This document shows positions 1 through 9,199 of a stretch of 64,000 nt of DNA, in pieces. A program made the position numbers and the translations under genes. Source of the stretch: CBDCYS01 sp965224215 (GTDB taxonomy: Bacteria > Acidobacteriota > Terriglobia > Bryobacterales > UBA6623); the NCBI GenBank assembly GCA_965224215.1, contig CBDCYS010000052.1:1-64000 (forward strand), written 5' to 3'. Within the stretch, counting starts at the first letter, position 1; each line of letters opens with the position of its first letter. Under the pieces are notes generated by a model that made no database searches, was not told the DNA's origin, and saw nothing but the letters and a program-made list of their open reading frames with translations.

Positions 1-37
1 TGTCGGATTGGCTGCTGTGCCGGTGAGAATAGACGAT

Positions 38-1132
38 CTACTTTCCGTCGGGGGACCAGACCGGCAGTGACTCGTCTTCGGGGGCGAAACTCAACCGCGA
101 TTTCACCGACCGGGAGATATCGTGGATCCAGATGTCCGGTCGCGAGCCTTCTGATGCACTAACGGCCACAAGCTTACCGTCAGGGGAGAGCGCGGGCTCG
201 CTGATAGCTGCCTGCGGCTGGCCGATCTCACCGAGTCTCTCGCCACGGCGGCCGCGCCAAACCAGTTGCTGCTCCCCTGAGCTTAAACTGTCGAGGTAAA
301 CCAGCGTTCCATCCGCCGCAACCGTGGGGCCGCGGCTGTTCTCGGAGATGGGGAAGGCCTCACCGGTGGCCTTCAAGGTGTCCAGAGAAAAAGGCAGCGC
401 CCAAAGATCGTAGGTAGTGAGAGCTGATTGATACACAAGATGGCCGCTGGGCGAATAGAACGGCGCTGCGCCAGGTCCCAGAAGCTCTCTCTGCCCGGTC
501 TCGAAGTTCTGAACCATCATGGTCAGCTCGGCCGCAGACCCGAATGTAAACACCAGGACACGGGACCCGGCTTCGGACGGCAGGAAATGGGGCTGGACGA
601 TTACTCCCGTCGGCCTCCCGGCGACCCCTCGGGCTCCTCCGGCGAGATCAGCAGGTTGGGAGTCCCCCCCGCGGCCGGGAACTTCGTAGAGCACCCTTGG
701 GCGGCCGGAGCTGAAGACGATCACCTCGCCGTCCGGGCTCCAGGTTCCTCCAGGAAAAGCTGTGCCGGGCAGCTCGCAGACCCGAATGGCCAAGCCGCCC
801 TGAACCGAGACCTTCTTGAGTTCCCCACCGGCTGCAAACCCGATGAAACCACTGTCGGGCGACCAGAACGGTCGCCCAGCTCCTTCGGTACCGTCGATCG
901 CCCGCGGTTGCCGCTGATCGAGATCCTGGACCCACAGCTTTCCCTCCGATCCCGCGGTGATAAAGGCGATAGTTTTGCCGTTGGGTGAGATAGCGACATT
1001 GATACGGTAAGCGGTAGCGTCGACACCTTCCGGCGGCGTAAAGGCGAATCGGCGCAAGGGAGCCTCAGGAGGGGCCTGGCGGAAATAGACGAACGCGAGC
1101 GCCAGCAGCCCGACAAAACAGAACGCCGCCAC
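38..1132 (-). CDS. TolB/WD40-like beta-propeller half of a broken Ser/Thr kinase
   Basis: Encodes one transmembrane helix near the N-terminus (GLLALAFVYF) followed by an extracytoplasmic TolB-like propeller with repeated SPDGK/SPDG blades (e.g. ISPNGK, WSPDSG, LSPDGK). This is the sensor or output half of acidobacterial kinase-propeller receptors. The GTG start given is artificial: the same frame stays open upstream to about 1226 and continues the juxtamembrane region of the kinase encoded just upstream, so a single-base shift separates the two halves. The protein ends at a TAG directly after a WSPDGK blade motif, yet the frame beyond the stop still reads like a propeller strand (IVYS...). 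The stop is therefore probably premature. The window edge hides the rest. Confidence 0.75.
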   Translation of the reverse strand: MAAFCFVGLLALAFVYFRQAPPEAPLRRFAFTPPEGVDATAYRINVAISPNGKTIAFITAGSEGKLWVQDLDQRQPRAIDGTEGAGRPFWSPDSGFIGFAAGGELKKVSVQGGLAIRVCELPGTAFPGGTWSPDGEVIVFSSGRPRVLYEVPGRGGDSQPADLAGGARGVAGRPTGVIVQPHFLPSEAGSRVLVFTFGSAAELTMMVQNFETGQRELLGPGAAPFYSPSGHLVYQSALTTYDLWALPFSLDTLKATGEAFPISENSRGPTVAADGTLVYLDSLSSGEQQLVWRGRRGERLGEIGQPQAAISEPALSPDGKLVAVSASEGSRPDIWIHDISRSVKSRLSFAPEDESLPVWSPDGK

Positions 1133-2147
1133 AAGCCAACCAAGACGCCCTTGTGCGGGGGCGCGTGTGCTGTCTCCGCTGGTGACACTTGCGATCCTGC
1201 CTGTGCCTGGCCGGCAACGACTGGCTCACCCGGGGCACAACACCCGCTCCTGCATCGCTTGGACCGGCAGGGGTGCCGGCCCCCACGGGAGCAGATGTGC
1301 GCAGAATCGTCGATTTGCCCGATTTCAGTTTTTCGCTGAGTGATTCCAAATCGACCACCATGTCAGCGGTGCTTTGATAGCGCCTGTCGGCATCCTTGGC
1401 GAGGCACTTGTTCACCAGCAGTTCCAGCTCCATCGGGACGCCGGTCCGCAGTGCGGTCATCGGCTCGGGCTCTTCGCTGGTGATGGAATACATCACTGCC
1501 TGGTCGTAGTGGCCCTTGAAAGGTTGCTGGCCGGTGACCATCTCGTAGAGCACGACACCCAGCGACCAGATGTCGGAGCGGCGATCGATCTCGCTGCCGT
1601 AGGTTTGCTCGGGCGACATGTAGGTGACCGTGCCCATGGTCTCGTCCAGGCGGGTGAGTTTCGAGCGATCGGCGAGCTGCGCCAGACCGAAATCCATGAT
1701 GGTGACGAGCTGCCTGGAGCCCGCTCCGGCGACCATCAGATTGGCTGGTTTGATGTCGCGATGGACGATGCCTTTTTCATGAGCGGCTTGCAAGCCCTGG
1801 GCGGTTTGTGTGCCGATAGCAAGCGCGTCCTTGAGCGTGAGAGGCCCGGCCTCGATTTTCTTGTCGAGAGCCTCCCCTTCGAGGAACGCCATCGCGATGA
1901 AAGTGCGGCCGTTGTCCTCGGCAATTTCGTGGACGGTGCAAATGTTGGGATGGTTCAGGGCGGCGGCGGCCTTGGCCTCACGCTCGAACCGTTTGCGCAC
2001 ATCCTCATCGGCGACGAGGTGGGCGGCAAGGAACTTCAACGCGACGGGGCGGTCTAACGATGTGTCCTGGGCTTTATAGATGACACCCATGCCGCCTTCA
2101 CCGAGTTTTTCGGTGATTTCGTAGTGGGAGATGGTTGTGCCGATCAT
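1065..2147 (-). CDS. Ser/Thr protein kinase domain (PknB-like), 3' end frameshifted
   Basis: An ATG start at 2147 opens a classic Hanks-type kinase: Gly loop GEGGMGVIYKAQD, ATP-binding lysine in VALKFL, catalytic loop HRDIKPANLM, DFGLAQ and an SPEQ activation segment (residues about 7-265). It would phosphorylate Ser/Thr on cytoplasmic partners. After about residue 300 the reading frame turns into low-complexity R/P/C-rich sequence, while the downstream frame carries the true juxtamembrane helix and propeller, so about the last 60 residues are out of frame. No strong Shine-Dalgarno precedes the start. The domain order kinase-TM-propeller is typical of Acidobacteriota. Confidence 0.88.
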   Translation of the reverse strand: MIGTTISHYEITEKLGEGGMGVIYKAQDTSLDRPVALKFLAAHLVADEDVRKRFEREAKAAAALNHPNICTVHEIAEDNGRTFIAMAFLEGEALDKKIEAGPLTLKDALAIGTQTAQGLQAAHEKGIVHRDIKPANLMVAGAGSRQLVTIMDFGLAQLADRSKLTRLDETMGTVTYMSPEQTYGSEIDRRSDIWSLGVVLYEMVTGQQPFKGHYDQAVMYSITSEEPEPMTALRTGVPMELELLVNKCLAKDADRRYQSTADMVVDLESLSEKLKSGKSTILRTSAPVGAGTPAGPSDAGAGVVPRVSQSLPARHRQDRKCHQRRQHTRPRTRASWLACGGVLFCRAAGARVRLFPPGPS

Positions 2148-3086
2148 GACGGTTCAACTTTACCACTTAAACGGTACCTGGTGAGAAGAAACAAACCGTT
2201 AAGGAATCCGATCGCGGCACGGCTTCCCGCCCTATGTAGGGGCGAAGCGTGCTACGCCCTGGAGTTTCTACATTCTCTCGCATGGGCCTGCAGTTCGAAA
2301 GTCCAAAAATCGAGTAATCAGTCACGTAAGAACAAAAAATATTTAAACTGCATCGTTGTAATCACTTACGACAACCCACCGCCGCCTAACGAACCGAAAA
2401 ACCGAACTCCGCCTGCTACAATGCAAGCAGAAAGTCGGGAGGGGGAGTGGCCCAGGAGACAACAAAAAGTGGGGCGCGCGAGGTGGCGCACGCTTCCAGG
2501 GTGCCGTGTCGCCATCCGTGGCGACATGTCTTTCCTCGCATCACCTCAAAACCCCCGTCAGCATCAGATCAGCCGAACTGTCACCGCAAACAAATACACA
2601 ACATCCGGCCCAAAGCAGCCATTTTCTCAGGGAGTCTGACATTCGCCCGCCCGGCGTCCTCATCTCAAGTCATTGAAAACAAAAACACTAAAGGAATGAA
2701 CGAAATCAGAGAGGCCCAAAACCAAGGAAAATGCCCTCAAAACCTGGCATATCATGACATTTCCTGACATTTTGTAACGAAACTTTATACACTCAACCGA
2801 CAACCTATTTTGTTTCAACAACTTTTTAAGATCATGAGAAGGCGATGGAAAACGACGTCCTGACATGCCGCCAGCGAGACCTGAGCCGGCCCCGGGGGCC
2901 TGCGAAATGTAGAACTCCAGGGCACGGCTCCGCCGTGCCGACTGCGGGTTCCCACCCGCGGCTCTGCGGTTTCATTTCGTCAGAGCTCGGTCGGCGGGGG
3001 GGGTGCCTAGCATTTGCGGGGGTTCCGGCGGGCGCAGCACGCTGCGCCCCTACACTGCGTTTGCGGTCTTTCGCGGAGCTTCGTTG
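2148..3086. other. Intergenic region with REP-like hairpins
   Basis: No convincing gene. The stretch holds AT-rich sequence (about 2300-2400 and 2700-2830) and several short palindromes. One is GTCGCCA/TGGCGAC at about 2508-2525, and another is GGCGCAG/CTGCGCC at about 3030-3050. Similar strings recur elsewhere in the window (about 36550 and 52615), which suggests dispersed REP-like elements or their remnants. Confidence 0.5.
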
Positions 3087-4190
3087 TCAGGGCGAGGTTG
3101 CTAGGCCGGTCTTGGTTAGCAGCTCATCGAACCTTGGGTCATTGCGCAGGGGCTCGAAATCGGGGTCTACTTTGAGCCAGGAGAGCATGCTGGAGCGTTC
3201 TTTGTGGGCCTCTGCTAGCCATCGGAAAGCCTGGTCCTTGTCGCCGAGACCCAGATAAATCAGGATCCGGTTTGCTGGGGAAACGTACTGGGTGGGGGCC
3301 TGGTTGGAGAACTGCCGAAGGAGTTGCTCGGCGGGCTCGCGGTTGCCTGCCGCCGCTTGGGCGCGGCCAAGGGACGCCTGCAAATAGGGGTTGTTGCCCG
3401 AGAGCTGCAAGGCCTTCTCAAACGATGTGACGGCATCATCGAGGCGACCTTGCTGCAAGTAACAACGTCCCAGGTTGTAGTAGGTTCGGTAGTAGCTCTC
3501 ATCCAACTCGAGGTTGTTACGGAGTTGTGAAACGGCCTTCTCGTATTGGCGACCCATGTAAAGGACTACTCCCAACGCGTTGTTAATCGTCAGCGAAAGG
3601 GGGTCTAAATCGTGTGCGCGTTGCATCGCTTCGATCGCTTCGGTGTGCCGCCCCATGCGGGACAGATAAATCGCGTAGCGCTGATTCACGGTCGCATCCC
3701 CTGGATAGAGTTCGACCGCCTTGAGGTAGGATGTCTCGGCATCCTTCCACTTCCATTCGAAATTCGATTGTACGAACCCGAGTGTCGAATAGGCTTCGGC
3801 CAGCGTGTCATCGATCTCAATCGCTTTGAGAGCCGCTTCCTTCGCGAGCGGAGCGGCCTCCTGCGGCCGCAAGAAACCGTGGTTCGCTTCGAGGATGTAG
3901 GTGTCGGCGATTCCCGCGTAGGCAAGCGCGGAACCAGGGGTGTCGGCGACCACCATGCGATAGTGCGCGAGCGCCTTGCCGAGGCCCTCTTTTGTGCGGT
4001 CGTTACTGAAGAAGCGCCCGCGCAGGTAGTCCTCGTAGGCCTTCGGATTCACCGGATTCACGCGCGACAGCCGCAACTCTTCGGTGGGGCTGAGCTTGAC
4101 TTGAATCTGCGTGGCGATCGAGCGCGCGACCTCACTTTGCAAAGAGAGTACATCACGCAGGTCGCGGTCATAGCTTTGAGTCCAGACCAA
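3087..4190 (-). CDS. TPR half of a Ser/Thr kinase, separated by an in-frame TAA
   Basis: The frame starts inside the FlgO/TolB-like adenylate-cyclase-associated domain (WTQSYDRDLRDVLSLQSEVA) and then carries tandem tetratricopeptide repeats to the end (e.g. LAEAYSTLGFVQSNF, YRTYYNLGRCYLQQGRLDDA). TPRs mediate protein-protein contact. It is directly in frame with the kinase encoded upstream: between them lies only a TAA at 4215-4217. Bases 4191-4214 read LIDAATEE without interruption, completing the family motif RITA-x-LIDA. The GTG at 4190 is therefore probably not a natural start. Together the halves would give a kinase-TM-TolB-TPR receptor of about 795 codons. Confidence 0.85.
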   Translation of the reverse strand: MVWTQSYDRDLRDVLSLQSEVARSIATQIQVKLSPTEELRLSRVNPVNPKAYEDYLRGRFFSNDRTKEGLGKALAHYRMVVADTPGSALAYAGIADTYILEANHGFLRPQEAAPLAKEAALKAIEIDDTLAEAYSTLGFVQSNFEWKWKDAETSYLKAVELYPGDATVNQRYAIYLSRMGRHTEAIEAMQRAHDLDPLSLTINNALGVVLYMGRQYEKAVSQLRNNLELDESYYRTYYNLGRCYLQQGRLDDAVTSFEKALQLSGNNPYLQASLGRAQAAAGNREPAEQLLRQFSNQAPTQYVSPANRILIYLGLGDKDQAFRWLAEAHKERSSMLSWLKVDPDFEPLRNDPRFDELLTKTGLATSP

Positions 4191-4214
4191 CTCTTCGGTC
4201 GCGGCATCAATCAG

Positions 4215-5471
4215 TTAGGCCGTGATGCGAACCCGCTCGCCGGCGCGCTGAACCGAACCCTCCACGACATAGGAGACGTTCAGGTCCTTTGCGATCTGCC
4301 CGACCGGAATACTGGTGCTCTTATAGCGCGACACGGATGTGCGCGAAATGACCCGAAGGGATTCGATACGGGCGAGCGTAGTGATGAGCTGCTCGCTCAT
4401 GCCATCCGCGAAATAATCCTCGTCCTGCCGTCCGGAGAGATTAGCAAGAGGAAGCACCGCGAGCGCCGTCTGGGTCTGTCCCGGCAGGGTCGCCCTAGGC
4501 GGACGATTTCCGAAGTCGAGCGCGACATTTGGCGAAAACCAGAATCCCAGACCGGCGAGAGCGGCCACAGCGGCGGCGATCGCAGGCCACTTCCAGCTCA
4601 AAGTCCTTGGCGGAGGAGGAGCCAGGCTGGCGGAAGTGACTGTCGACTGCTGGGTGCCCATCTGCATGCTGACAGCCTGGAGGGCTAATACCATGTCCGT
4701 CACGGTTTGATAGCGGTCCTTGGGTTTCTTTTCGAAGGCATTCCCGATGATCTTCTTGAGATCCGCGGGCACGTCCTCAGCGCCCGTTTTCATCGGCGCC
4801 GGTTCTTCGTGGAGGATCGAGTAAACAACCGCGGCCTCGTACTCACCGCGGAACGGCAGCTCTCCCGTGAGCATCTCGTAGAGGACAACGCCGAGCGACC
4901 AAATGTCGGATCTCTGATCGACGCGCTCCTCGGTCGTCTGCTCGGGTGACATGTAGGAGGGAGTGCCGAACACGAGCTTCGAGCGCCCGGCGTCGCCTGA
5001 GCTCAGGTCCTTGGCAATACCGAAGTCAAGAATCTTCGCTTGACCCTTTTGGGTCACCATGATGTTGGCGGACTTGATGTCCCGGTGGACGATCTTCTTG
5101 TCGTGAGCCTCTTGCAGTCCCTCCCCGATTTGAATCGCCAAGTTGACTGCGCGAACTGCGCCTAGATCCCCCTCGCGGATGAGTTCAGTGAGCGTCTTTC
5201 CGTCGACGAAAGCCATGACCAAATAGACTTGGCCGTCGGCTTCGCCAACGTCGTAGACCGTGCAGATGCCGGGGTGATCGAGTCCCGCGGCGGCGCGGGC
5301 TTCTTGCATGAAGTGCGCACGCCGGTCGTCATCGTCGACATATCCCGGGGGGAGGAATTTCAAGGCAACCGTGCGTTTGAGCTGGGTGTCCTCGGCTTTG
5401 TAGACGATACCCATCCCGCCCTGACCGATTTTCTCGGTGATGTGGTAGTGCGAGATGGATTTGCCGATCAC
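4215..5471 (-). CDS. Ser/Thr protein kinase (kinase-TM-TolB N-terminal part)
   Basis: Start placed at the GTG at 5471 (VIGKSISHYHITEKIGQGG), matching the usual PknB-type N-terminus; the frame is open further upstream but that part is not kinase-like. Kinase motifs are all present: GQGGMGIVYKAED, VALKFL, HRDIKSANIM, DFGIA and SPEQ. A transmembrane helix follows (WPAIAAAVAALAGLGFWF), then a periplasmic TolB/FlgO-like domain (LAVLPLANLSG, VVEGSVQRAGERVRITA). The protein stops at a TAA in the position of a glutamine codon conserved in this family (RITAQLIDA). The frame continues perfectly beyond it into the TPR part. Most likely a nonsense mutation (CAA to TAA). Confidence 0.88.
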   Translation of the reverse strand: MIGKSISHYHITEKIGQGGMGIVYKAEDTQLKRTVALKFLPPGYVDDDDRRAHFMQEARAAAGLDHPGICTVYDVGEADGQVYLVMAFVDGKTLTELIREGDLGAVRAVNLAIQIGEGLQEAHDKKIVHRDIKSANIMVTQKGQAKILDFGIAKDLSSGDAGRSKLVFGTPSYMSPEQTTEERVDQRSDIWSLGVVLYEMLTGELPFRGEYEAAVVYSILHEEPAPMKTGAEDVPADLKKIIGNAFEKKPKDRYQTVTDMVLALQAVSMQMGTQQSTVTSASLAPPPPRTLSWKWPAIAAAVAALAGLGFWFSPNVALDFGNRPPRATLPGQTQTALAVLPLANLSGRQDEDYFADGMSEQLITTLARIESLRVISRTSVSRYKSTSIPVGQIAKDLNVSYVVEGSVQRAGERVRITA

Positions 5472-6159
5472 TAGATCAGTTGTTGAGGCCGGGACAGGCG
5501 CCTTGGACGGCCGTCGCGGAAGACACGGGCTTTGTGCCTGATTGCGAAGAGTGGCTATTTTGAATGTTAGCGCGAATAGCGTGCGGATGCGTTGTGCTTT
5601 CCGTGGAGATGCGGTCACTGCCACGCTGGACCGAGCCCTCGCGGGCGCGGCTCTGTTCAGGTGGGCGTCCTTGAGTGAGCGGAGAGCGTTAAGCCAAAGC
5701 CCGTTGAAACGGACCGCGCGCTCCCGATCGCGCTATTTCACGAGACGAACAGGCCGGTTTGTTCCTCCGCCCCATCCGGGGCTTAGCGCTTTTGGGGTTC
5801 CCTACCTAGGGTTCCGTTTCGCTCCACCCTTATAGTTGTTTGCGGGGTGTTTTCCGGCACTGGCTTGCTGAGGAAAAGTTTTCCACAGGCTCGTCGGCGC
5901 GGTGGATTTGTGGAAATCTCCGCTCTCCCTCTGCCATGCTGATACCCCGCCGGCATCCCGCTGCTACGAATGTTCATCCTTGCCACAGGATGGCTGAGCC
6001 CAGCTTTTCGAGCAGCGGGAGCCGCTTGGTTTCTCAAACGAATTCTCAGATGGTGTCCGAGATCCGCTCTTAGGACTCTACTATAAGGCTCTCGCGGAAA
6101 CCAAGTCTGCCGGCTCGCTATTTTCGATTCCACCCTTCCCCTTCAAGGAGATTGATTCC
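5472..6159. other. Intergenic region upstream of IS110, with repeat remnants
   Basis: No gene seen. Around 5765-5835 there is a repeat-like block rich in CCCATCCGGGGCTTAGCG and CCCTACCTAGGGTTCCG, the style of dispersed palindromic repeats found near REP-associated elements. The part nearest 6160 probably belongs to the IS110 element (left non-coding end), but its boundary cannot be fixed because IS110 elements lack terminal inverted repeats. Confidence 0.4.
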
Positions 6160-7434
6160 ATGGCAGACAACGTTCCCGAGCCCGTCTTTCGCGCTTTCCT
6201 CGCACTGGACTGGGCCGACAAAAAACATGCGTTCGCTCTCGAGGACGCCGTGACCGGCCAGCGCCAAAGCGGTTTTCTCGATCACACCCCGGAGGCGGTC
6301 CAGGCCTGGGCCTGCGAGCTGACCGCCCGCTTCTCCGCGGCGCCGATCGCGGTTTGTCTCGAACAAAGCCGCGGCCCGCTGCTGTCGATGCTGCTCGAGT
6401 TTGAGAATTTCCTGGTGTATCCGGTTCCCCCGCAGGCGGTCGCCAAGCTGCGCGCGGCCTTCTACAGCTCGGGTTCGAAAGACGACCCGCAGGACGCCGA
6501 ACTGGTGCTGGAAATCTTGCAACATCATCGGCGCCATCTGCGGCCGCTGCGGCCCGACACCGTCGAGATCCGCCAGCTGCGGCTGCTGGTGGCCGACCGC
6601 CGGGATCTGGTCGACGAGAAGACGCGTCACAAGAACCGCCTGACCGACCGCCTCAAGCAATACTACCCGCGGGTGCTGAATTGGTTTGACAATTTGGACA
6701 CGCCCGTGGCACTGGATTTTCTGGAGCGCTGGCCGACGCTGGACCAAGCCCAGCAGGCGCGTCCTTCGGCGCTGCGGAAGTTCTTCGAGCGGCACGGCTG
6801 CCACAACCTGCAGCGCAACGAGCGGCGCATCGCCAGTATCCGGCAAGCCGTGCCGCTGACCAGCGATGCCGCCGTCTGCGAGCCGGGGCGGGCGCGGGTG
6901 CTCACCGAGGTGGCGCTGCTGCGGCAACTGCTGCGGGGCATCGCCGTGTTGGAGGACCAGATCGCGCAGCTGACTCAAGCGCACCAGGACTATGCTCTTT
7001 TCGAGGGGCTGCCGGGCGCGGGGGCGGCTCTGGCGCCGCGATTGCTGGCGGCTTTTGGCAGCCGCCGCGAGCGTTTCCAGAGCGCCGAGGAGGTGCAGAA
7101 AACGAGCGGCATCGCGCCGGTCAGGGAGCGCAGCGGCAACAAGGACTGGGTCCATGTGCGCTGGGCGTGTTCGAAGTTTTTGCGGCAGACCTTTCACGAA
7201 TTTGCGGCTTTTTCGGTGCGGCAGTCGGTGTGGGCGGGAGCTTATTACGAACAAAAACGGGCGCAAGGCCAGGACCATCATGCCGCCGTGCGCGCGCTGG
7301 CGTTCAAATGGATTCAGATCTTGTATCGCTGCTGGCAAGACGGCACGCTGTATGATGAGTCGCGGTATCTGGAGGCGCTTGAGCGAAGAGGTTCTCCGCT
7401 GGCGCAGTGCCTGCCCGCTGTGGAACGCCTGTGA
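6160..7434 (+). CDS. IS110-family transposase (DEDD recombinase)
   Basis: 424 residues, the normal length for IS110 transposases. The N-terminal RuvC-like DEDD part begins FLALDWADKKHAFALED. The middle carries a conserved KDDPQDAELVLEILQ block. The C-terminal transposase_20 part contains GLPGAGAALAPRLLAAFG and an SGIAPVRERSG block with the catalytic-serine region. An RBS-like AAGGAG lies at about 6145, correctly spaced before the ATG. These enzymes cut and paste circular intermediates guided by an RNA encoded in the element's own non-coding end. No close copy of this element occurs in the window. Confidence 0.92.
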   Translation: MADNVPEPVFRAFLALDWADKKHAFALEDAVTGQRQSGFLDHTPEAVQAWACELTARFSAAPIAVCLEQSRGPLLSMLLEFENFLVYPVPPQAVAKLRAAFYSSGSKDDPQDAELVLEILQHHRRHLRPLRPDTVEIRQLRLLVADRRDLVDEKTRHKNRLTDRLKQYYPRVLNWFDNLDTPVALDFLERWPTLDQAQQARPSALRKFFERHGCHNLQRNERRIASIRQAVPLTSDAAVCEPGRARVLTEVALLRQLLRGIAVLEDQIAQLTQAHQDYALFEGLPGAGAALAPRLLAAFGSRRERFQSAEEVQKTSGIAPVRERSGNKDWVHVRWACSKFLRQTFHEFAAFSVRQSVWAGAYYEQKRAQGQDHHAAVRALAFKWIQILYRCWQDGTLYDESRYLEALERRGSPLAQCLPAVERL

Positions 7435-7604
7435 ATTGCCTCCGAGTAGCAACGGACCAAAAAGTCGTGTTAAGCGGTAGCGGCCTCCCATAACCAACTG
7501 ATGGTGAAGGAGATGATGGCAGCTTCTGGAGCAGGTGAGACCAGCGGGCTGGTCGGTTGCAGTTTGACACAAACGAGGATTCATCAAGACGCGAATTTGC
7601 TGAA

Positions 7605-8635
7605 GGTGGGTATCCGGTTGACTCAGGTAGCCCCAAGATGTAGTATGCCGGCAGATGGAAGATTACCCTCAGAACCTGACAGAGTTCGAGGCCCGTTTTA
7701 GCAGTGAGGAGGCCTGCCGGGAGTATCTGTTCCGGCTGCGCTGGCCGGACGGTTTCCGCTGTCCGGGTTGCGGTTGTGGAAAGTCGTGGCCTTTGCGAAA
7801 AGTGCTGCTGCAGTGCGCTGCGTGTGGGCGCCAAACCTCGGTGACCGCCGGGACCATCTTTCAGGACACGCGCAGCCCTTTGCCGTTGTGGTTTCGTGCG
7901 ATGTGGTGGGTCACCACCCAAAAAACCGGAGCCAGCGCTTTGGGACTTCAAGGAGTGTTGGGGCTCAACAGGTACGAAACGGCTTGGACCTGGCTGCACA
8001 AAATGCGGCGCGCGATGGTGCGGCCGGGACGGGATTTGCTGGCCGGGACAGTGGAAGTCGATGAAAGCTACTGGGGCGGGCTCGAAGAGGGTCTGCGGGG
8101 CCGAAACCTGAAAAACAAAGCATTGATCGCAGTGGCCGCTCAAGAGGATGGGCGGGGTATCGGCCGGATTCGCATGAAGAGAATCGAGGATGCCTCGGGC
8201 GAGAGCCTGTTGCCTTTCGTGGAGGAGTGCATCGAGCCGGGCAGCGTGGTGCATACCGACGGCTGGCCCGGTTACTCCGGGTTGAAAAAGGAAGGCTACG
8301 TCCATCAGGTCACAGTTGTCAGCAGGCAGGAGCAGTCCAAGTCGGAATTGATGCCCCGCGTCCACCGCGTGATGTCACTGCTCAAGCGCTGGCTGCTGGG
8401 CACCCATCAGGGCGCCGTGAGCCACAAACATCTGGACTACTACCTGGACGAGTTCACCTTCCGTTTCAACCGCCGCAAATCCAAAAGCCGCGGCAAACTC
8501 TTCTATCGGCTCGTCCAGCAGGCGGTAGCCGTGGATCCCGCGACTTACAAGATGATTGTTCACCCGGTTACAGAACCCACGAAAATCCCCAAACCACAAG
8601 ATATTGGGACTACCTGAGTCAACCGGATACCCATC
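7605..8635 (+). mobile_element. IS1595-family insertion sequence, copy 1 (1031 bp)
   Basis: Bounded by about 30-bp terminal inverted repeats (left GGTGGGTATCCGGTTGACTC, right its inverse with one difference at the tip) and flanked by a perfect 8-bp target duplication TTGCTGAA at 7597-7604 and 8636-8643. It contains one transposase gene. The same element with the same length recurs at 20561-21591. Confidence 0.93.
7655..8617 (+). CDS. IS1595-family transposase
   Basis: 320 residues. The N-terminal zinc ribbon has paired CPGCGCG and CAACG knuckles. It is followed by the DDE domain: VDESYWGG holds the first Asp, VHTDGWPGY the second, and an HLDYYLDEFTFRFNRR segment lies towards the C-terminus. 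It catalyses cut-and-paste transposition of its element. It appears intact, and differs from the second copy at only a handful of residues, so both insertions are recent. Confidence 0.95.
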   Translation: MEDYPQNLTEFEARFSSEEACREYLFRLRWPDGFRCPGCGCGKSWPLRKVLLQCAACGRQTSVTAGTIFQDTRSPLPLWFRAMWWVTTQKTGASALGLQGVLGLNRYETAWTWLHKMRRAMVRPGRDLLAGTVEVDESYWGGLEEGLRGRNLKNKALIAVAAQEDGRGIGRIRMKRIEDASGESLLPFVEECIEPGSVVHTDGWPGYSGLKKEGYVHQVTVVSRQEQSKSELMPRVHRVMSLLKRWLLGTHQGAVSHKHLDYYLDEFTFRFNRRKSKSRGKLFYRLVQQAVAVDPATYKMIVHPVTEPTKIPKPQDIGTT

Positions 8636-8852
8636 TTGCTGAAAATGGAGGGGTTAGCAAAAGCGCTCCACGAGGTTCAGTCCTTATCACTGTTTTCTGT
8701 TCCATTGCTACTCGCACCCCAATCTCCACTCTTCGGCCCTCTCGCAGTGCTTTTGCTACGCTCTCGAAGACGGTTTCCACAATCGTCGCAGCCTCTCTGC
8801 GAGAACATTCGACAACGCGTGCCACTTCTTCGACGAGGTCTGCCTTGGTCAC
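8619..8852 (-). pseudogene. HU/IHF-family DNA-binding protein, 3'-truncated
   Basis: The first about 46 residues (MTKADLVEEVARVVECSRRE to EGRRVEI) are a clear HU/IHF N-terminal dimerisation half. The family then continues with a GFGSF beta-arm, but here the sequence switches to unrelated residues, and the frame runs on into the IS1595 end. The DNA-binding arm with its conserved Pro is missing, so the product cannot bend DNA normally. Supported homologous part is about 8715-8852. Probably a deletion near the IS insertion site. Confidence 0.6.
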
Positions 8853-9028
8853 CGTTTTGCCTTTGGCCCAGGGGTTTCAGGATTGGACGCGGAGGGGAAT
8901 CGAAACAATAGCACAAAGCAGTGCTATTTTTGAGTGGCTCATTTTCTCCCTTGTCGGAAGGGGGTAAGTACCGGAAAATCAAAAAAGCCCGCCACGGGCG
9001 GGGATTTGGCGCGTAGCGGCGGTTTTTG

Positions 9029-9199
9029 CTACTCCCTCCATCCGGCGATCGACAGAACCGGCAACCGCCGGCTTCTTGTCGCGACCGCGATGATGTTTTT
9101 GGCTCCACAGTTGAAGCAGCGAACAATCCACTGGCCAGTGTCAGGTTCGGCCGACGCAGTGAGCGTGGCGGAACTATTTTTGCAAGCGGTTTTTTTCAT
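9029..9199 (-). CDS. Small Cys-containing hypothetical protein
   Basis: A 56-residue frame beginning MKKTACKNSS with a CFNCGAKN knuckle near the middle and a basic C-terminus. An upstream GGAGGGG motif lies at a workable distance. Family not recognised. The Cys pair could be half a zinc site, but this is not certain. It lies in a poorly coding stretch between an HU fragment and an IS1380 element and may itself be a relic. Confidence 0.3.
   Translation of the reverse strand: MKKTACKNSSATLTASAEPDTGQWIVRCFNCGAKNIIAVATRSRRLPVLSIAGWRE

Noticed and set aside
4215..4217. General stop-codon reassignment (TAA/TAG to Gln)
   Set aside because: Intact genes here end normally with TAG (quinoprotein, TonB, sialidase, SSS), and the overlapping ATGA junctions need TGA as stop. 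Isolated nonsense mutations fit better.
6118..7587. 489-codon frame opposite the IS110 transposase
   Set aside because: Antisense artefact with no recognisable domain; the sense strand carries clear DEDD and SG motifs.
7304..8365. Long minus-strand frame running through the IS1595 element (also 20332-21321)
   Set aside because: It is antisense to the transposase; only the part outside the second copy (20332-20550) looks like a possible membrane protein.
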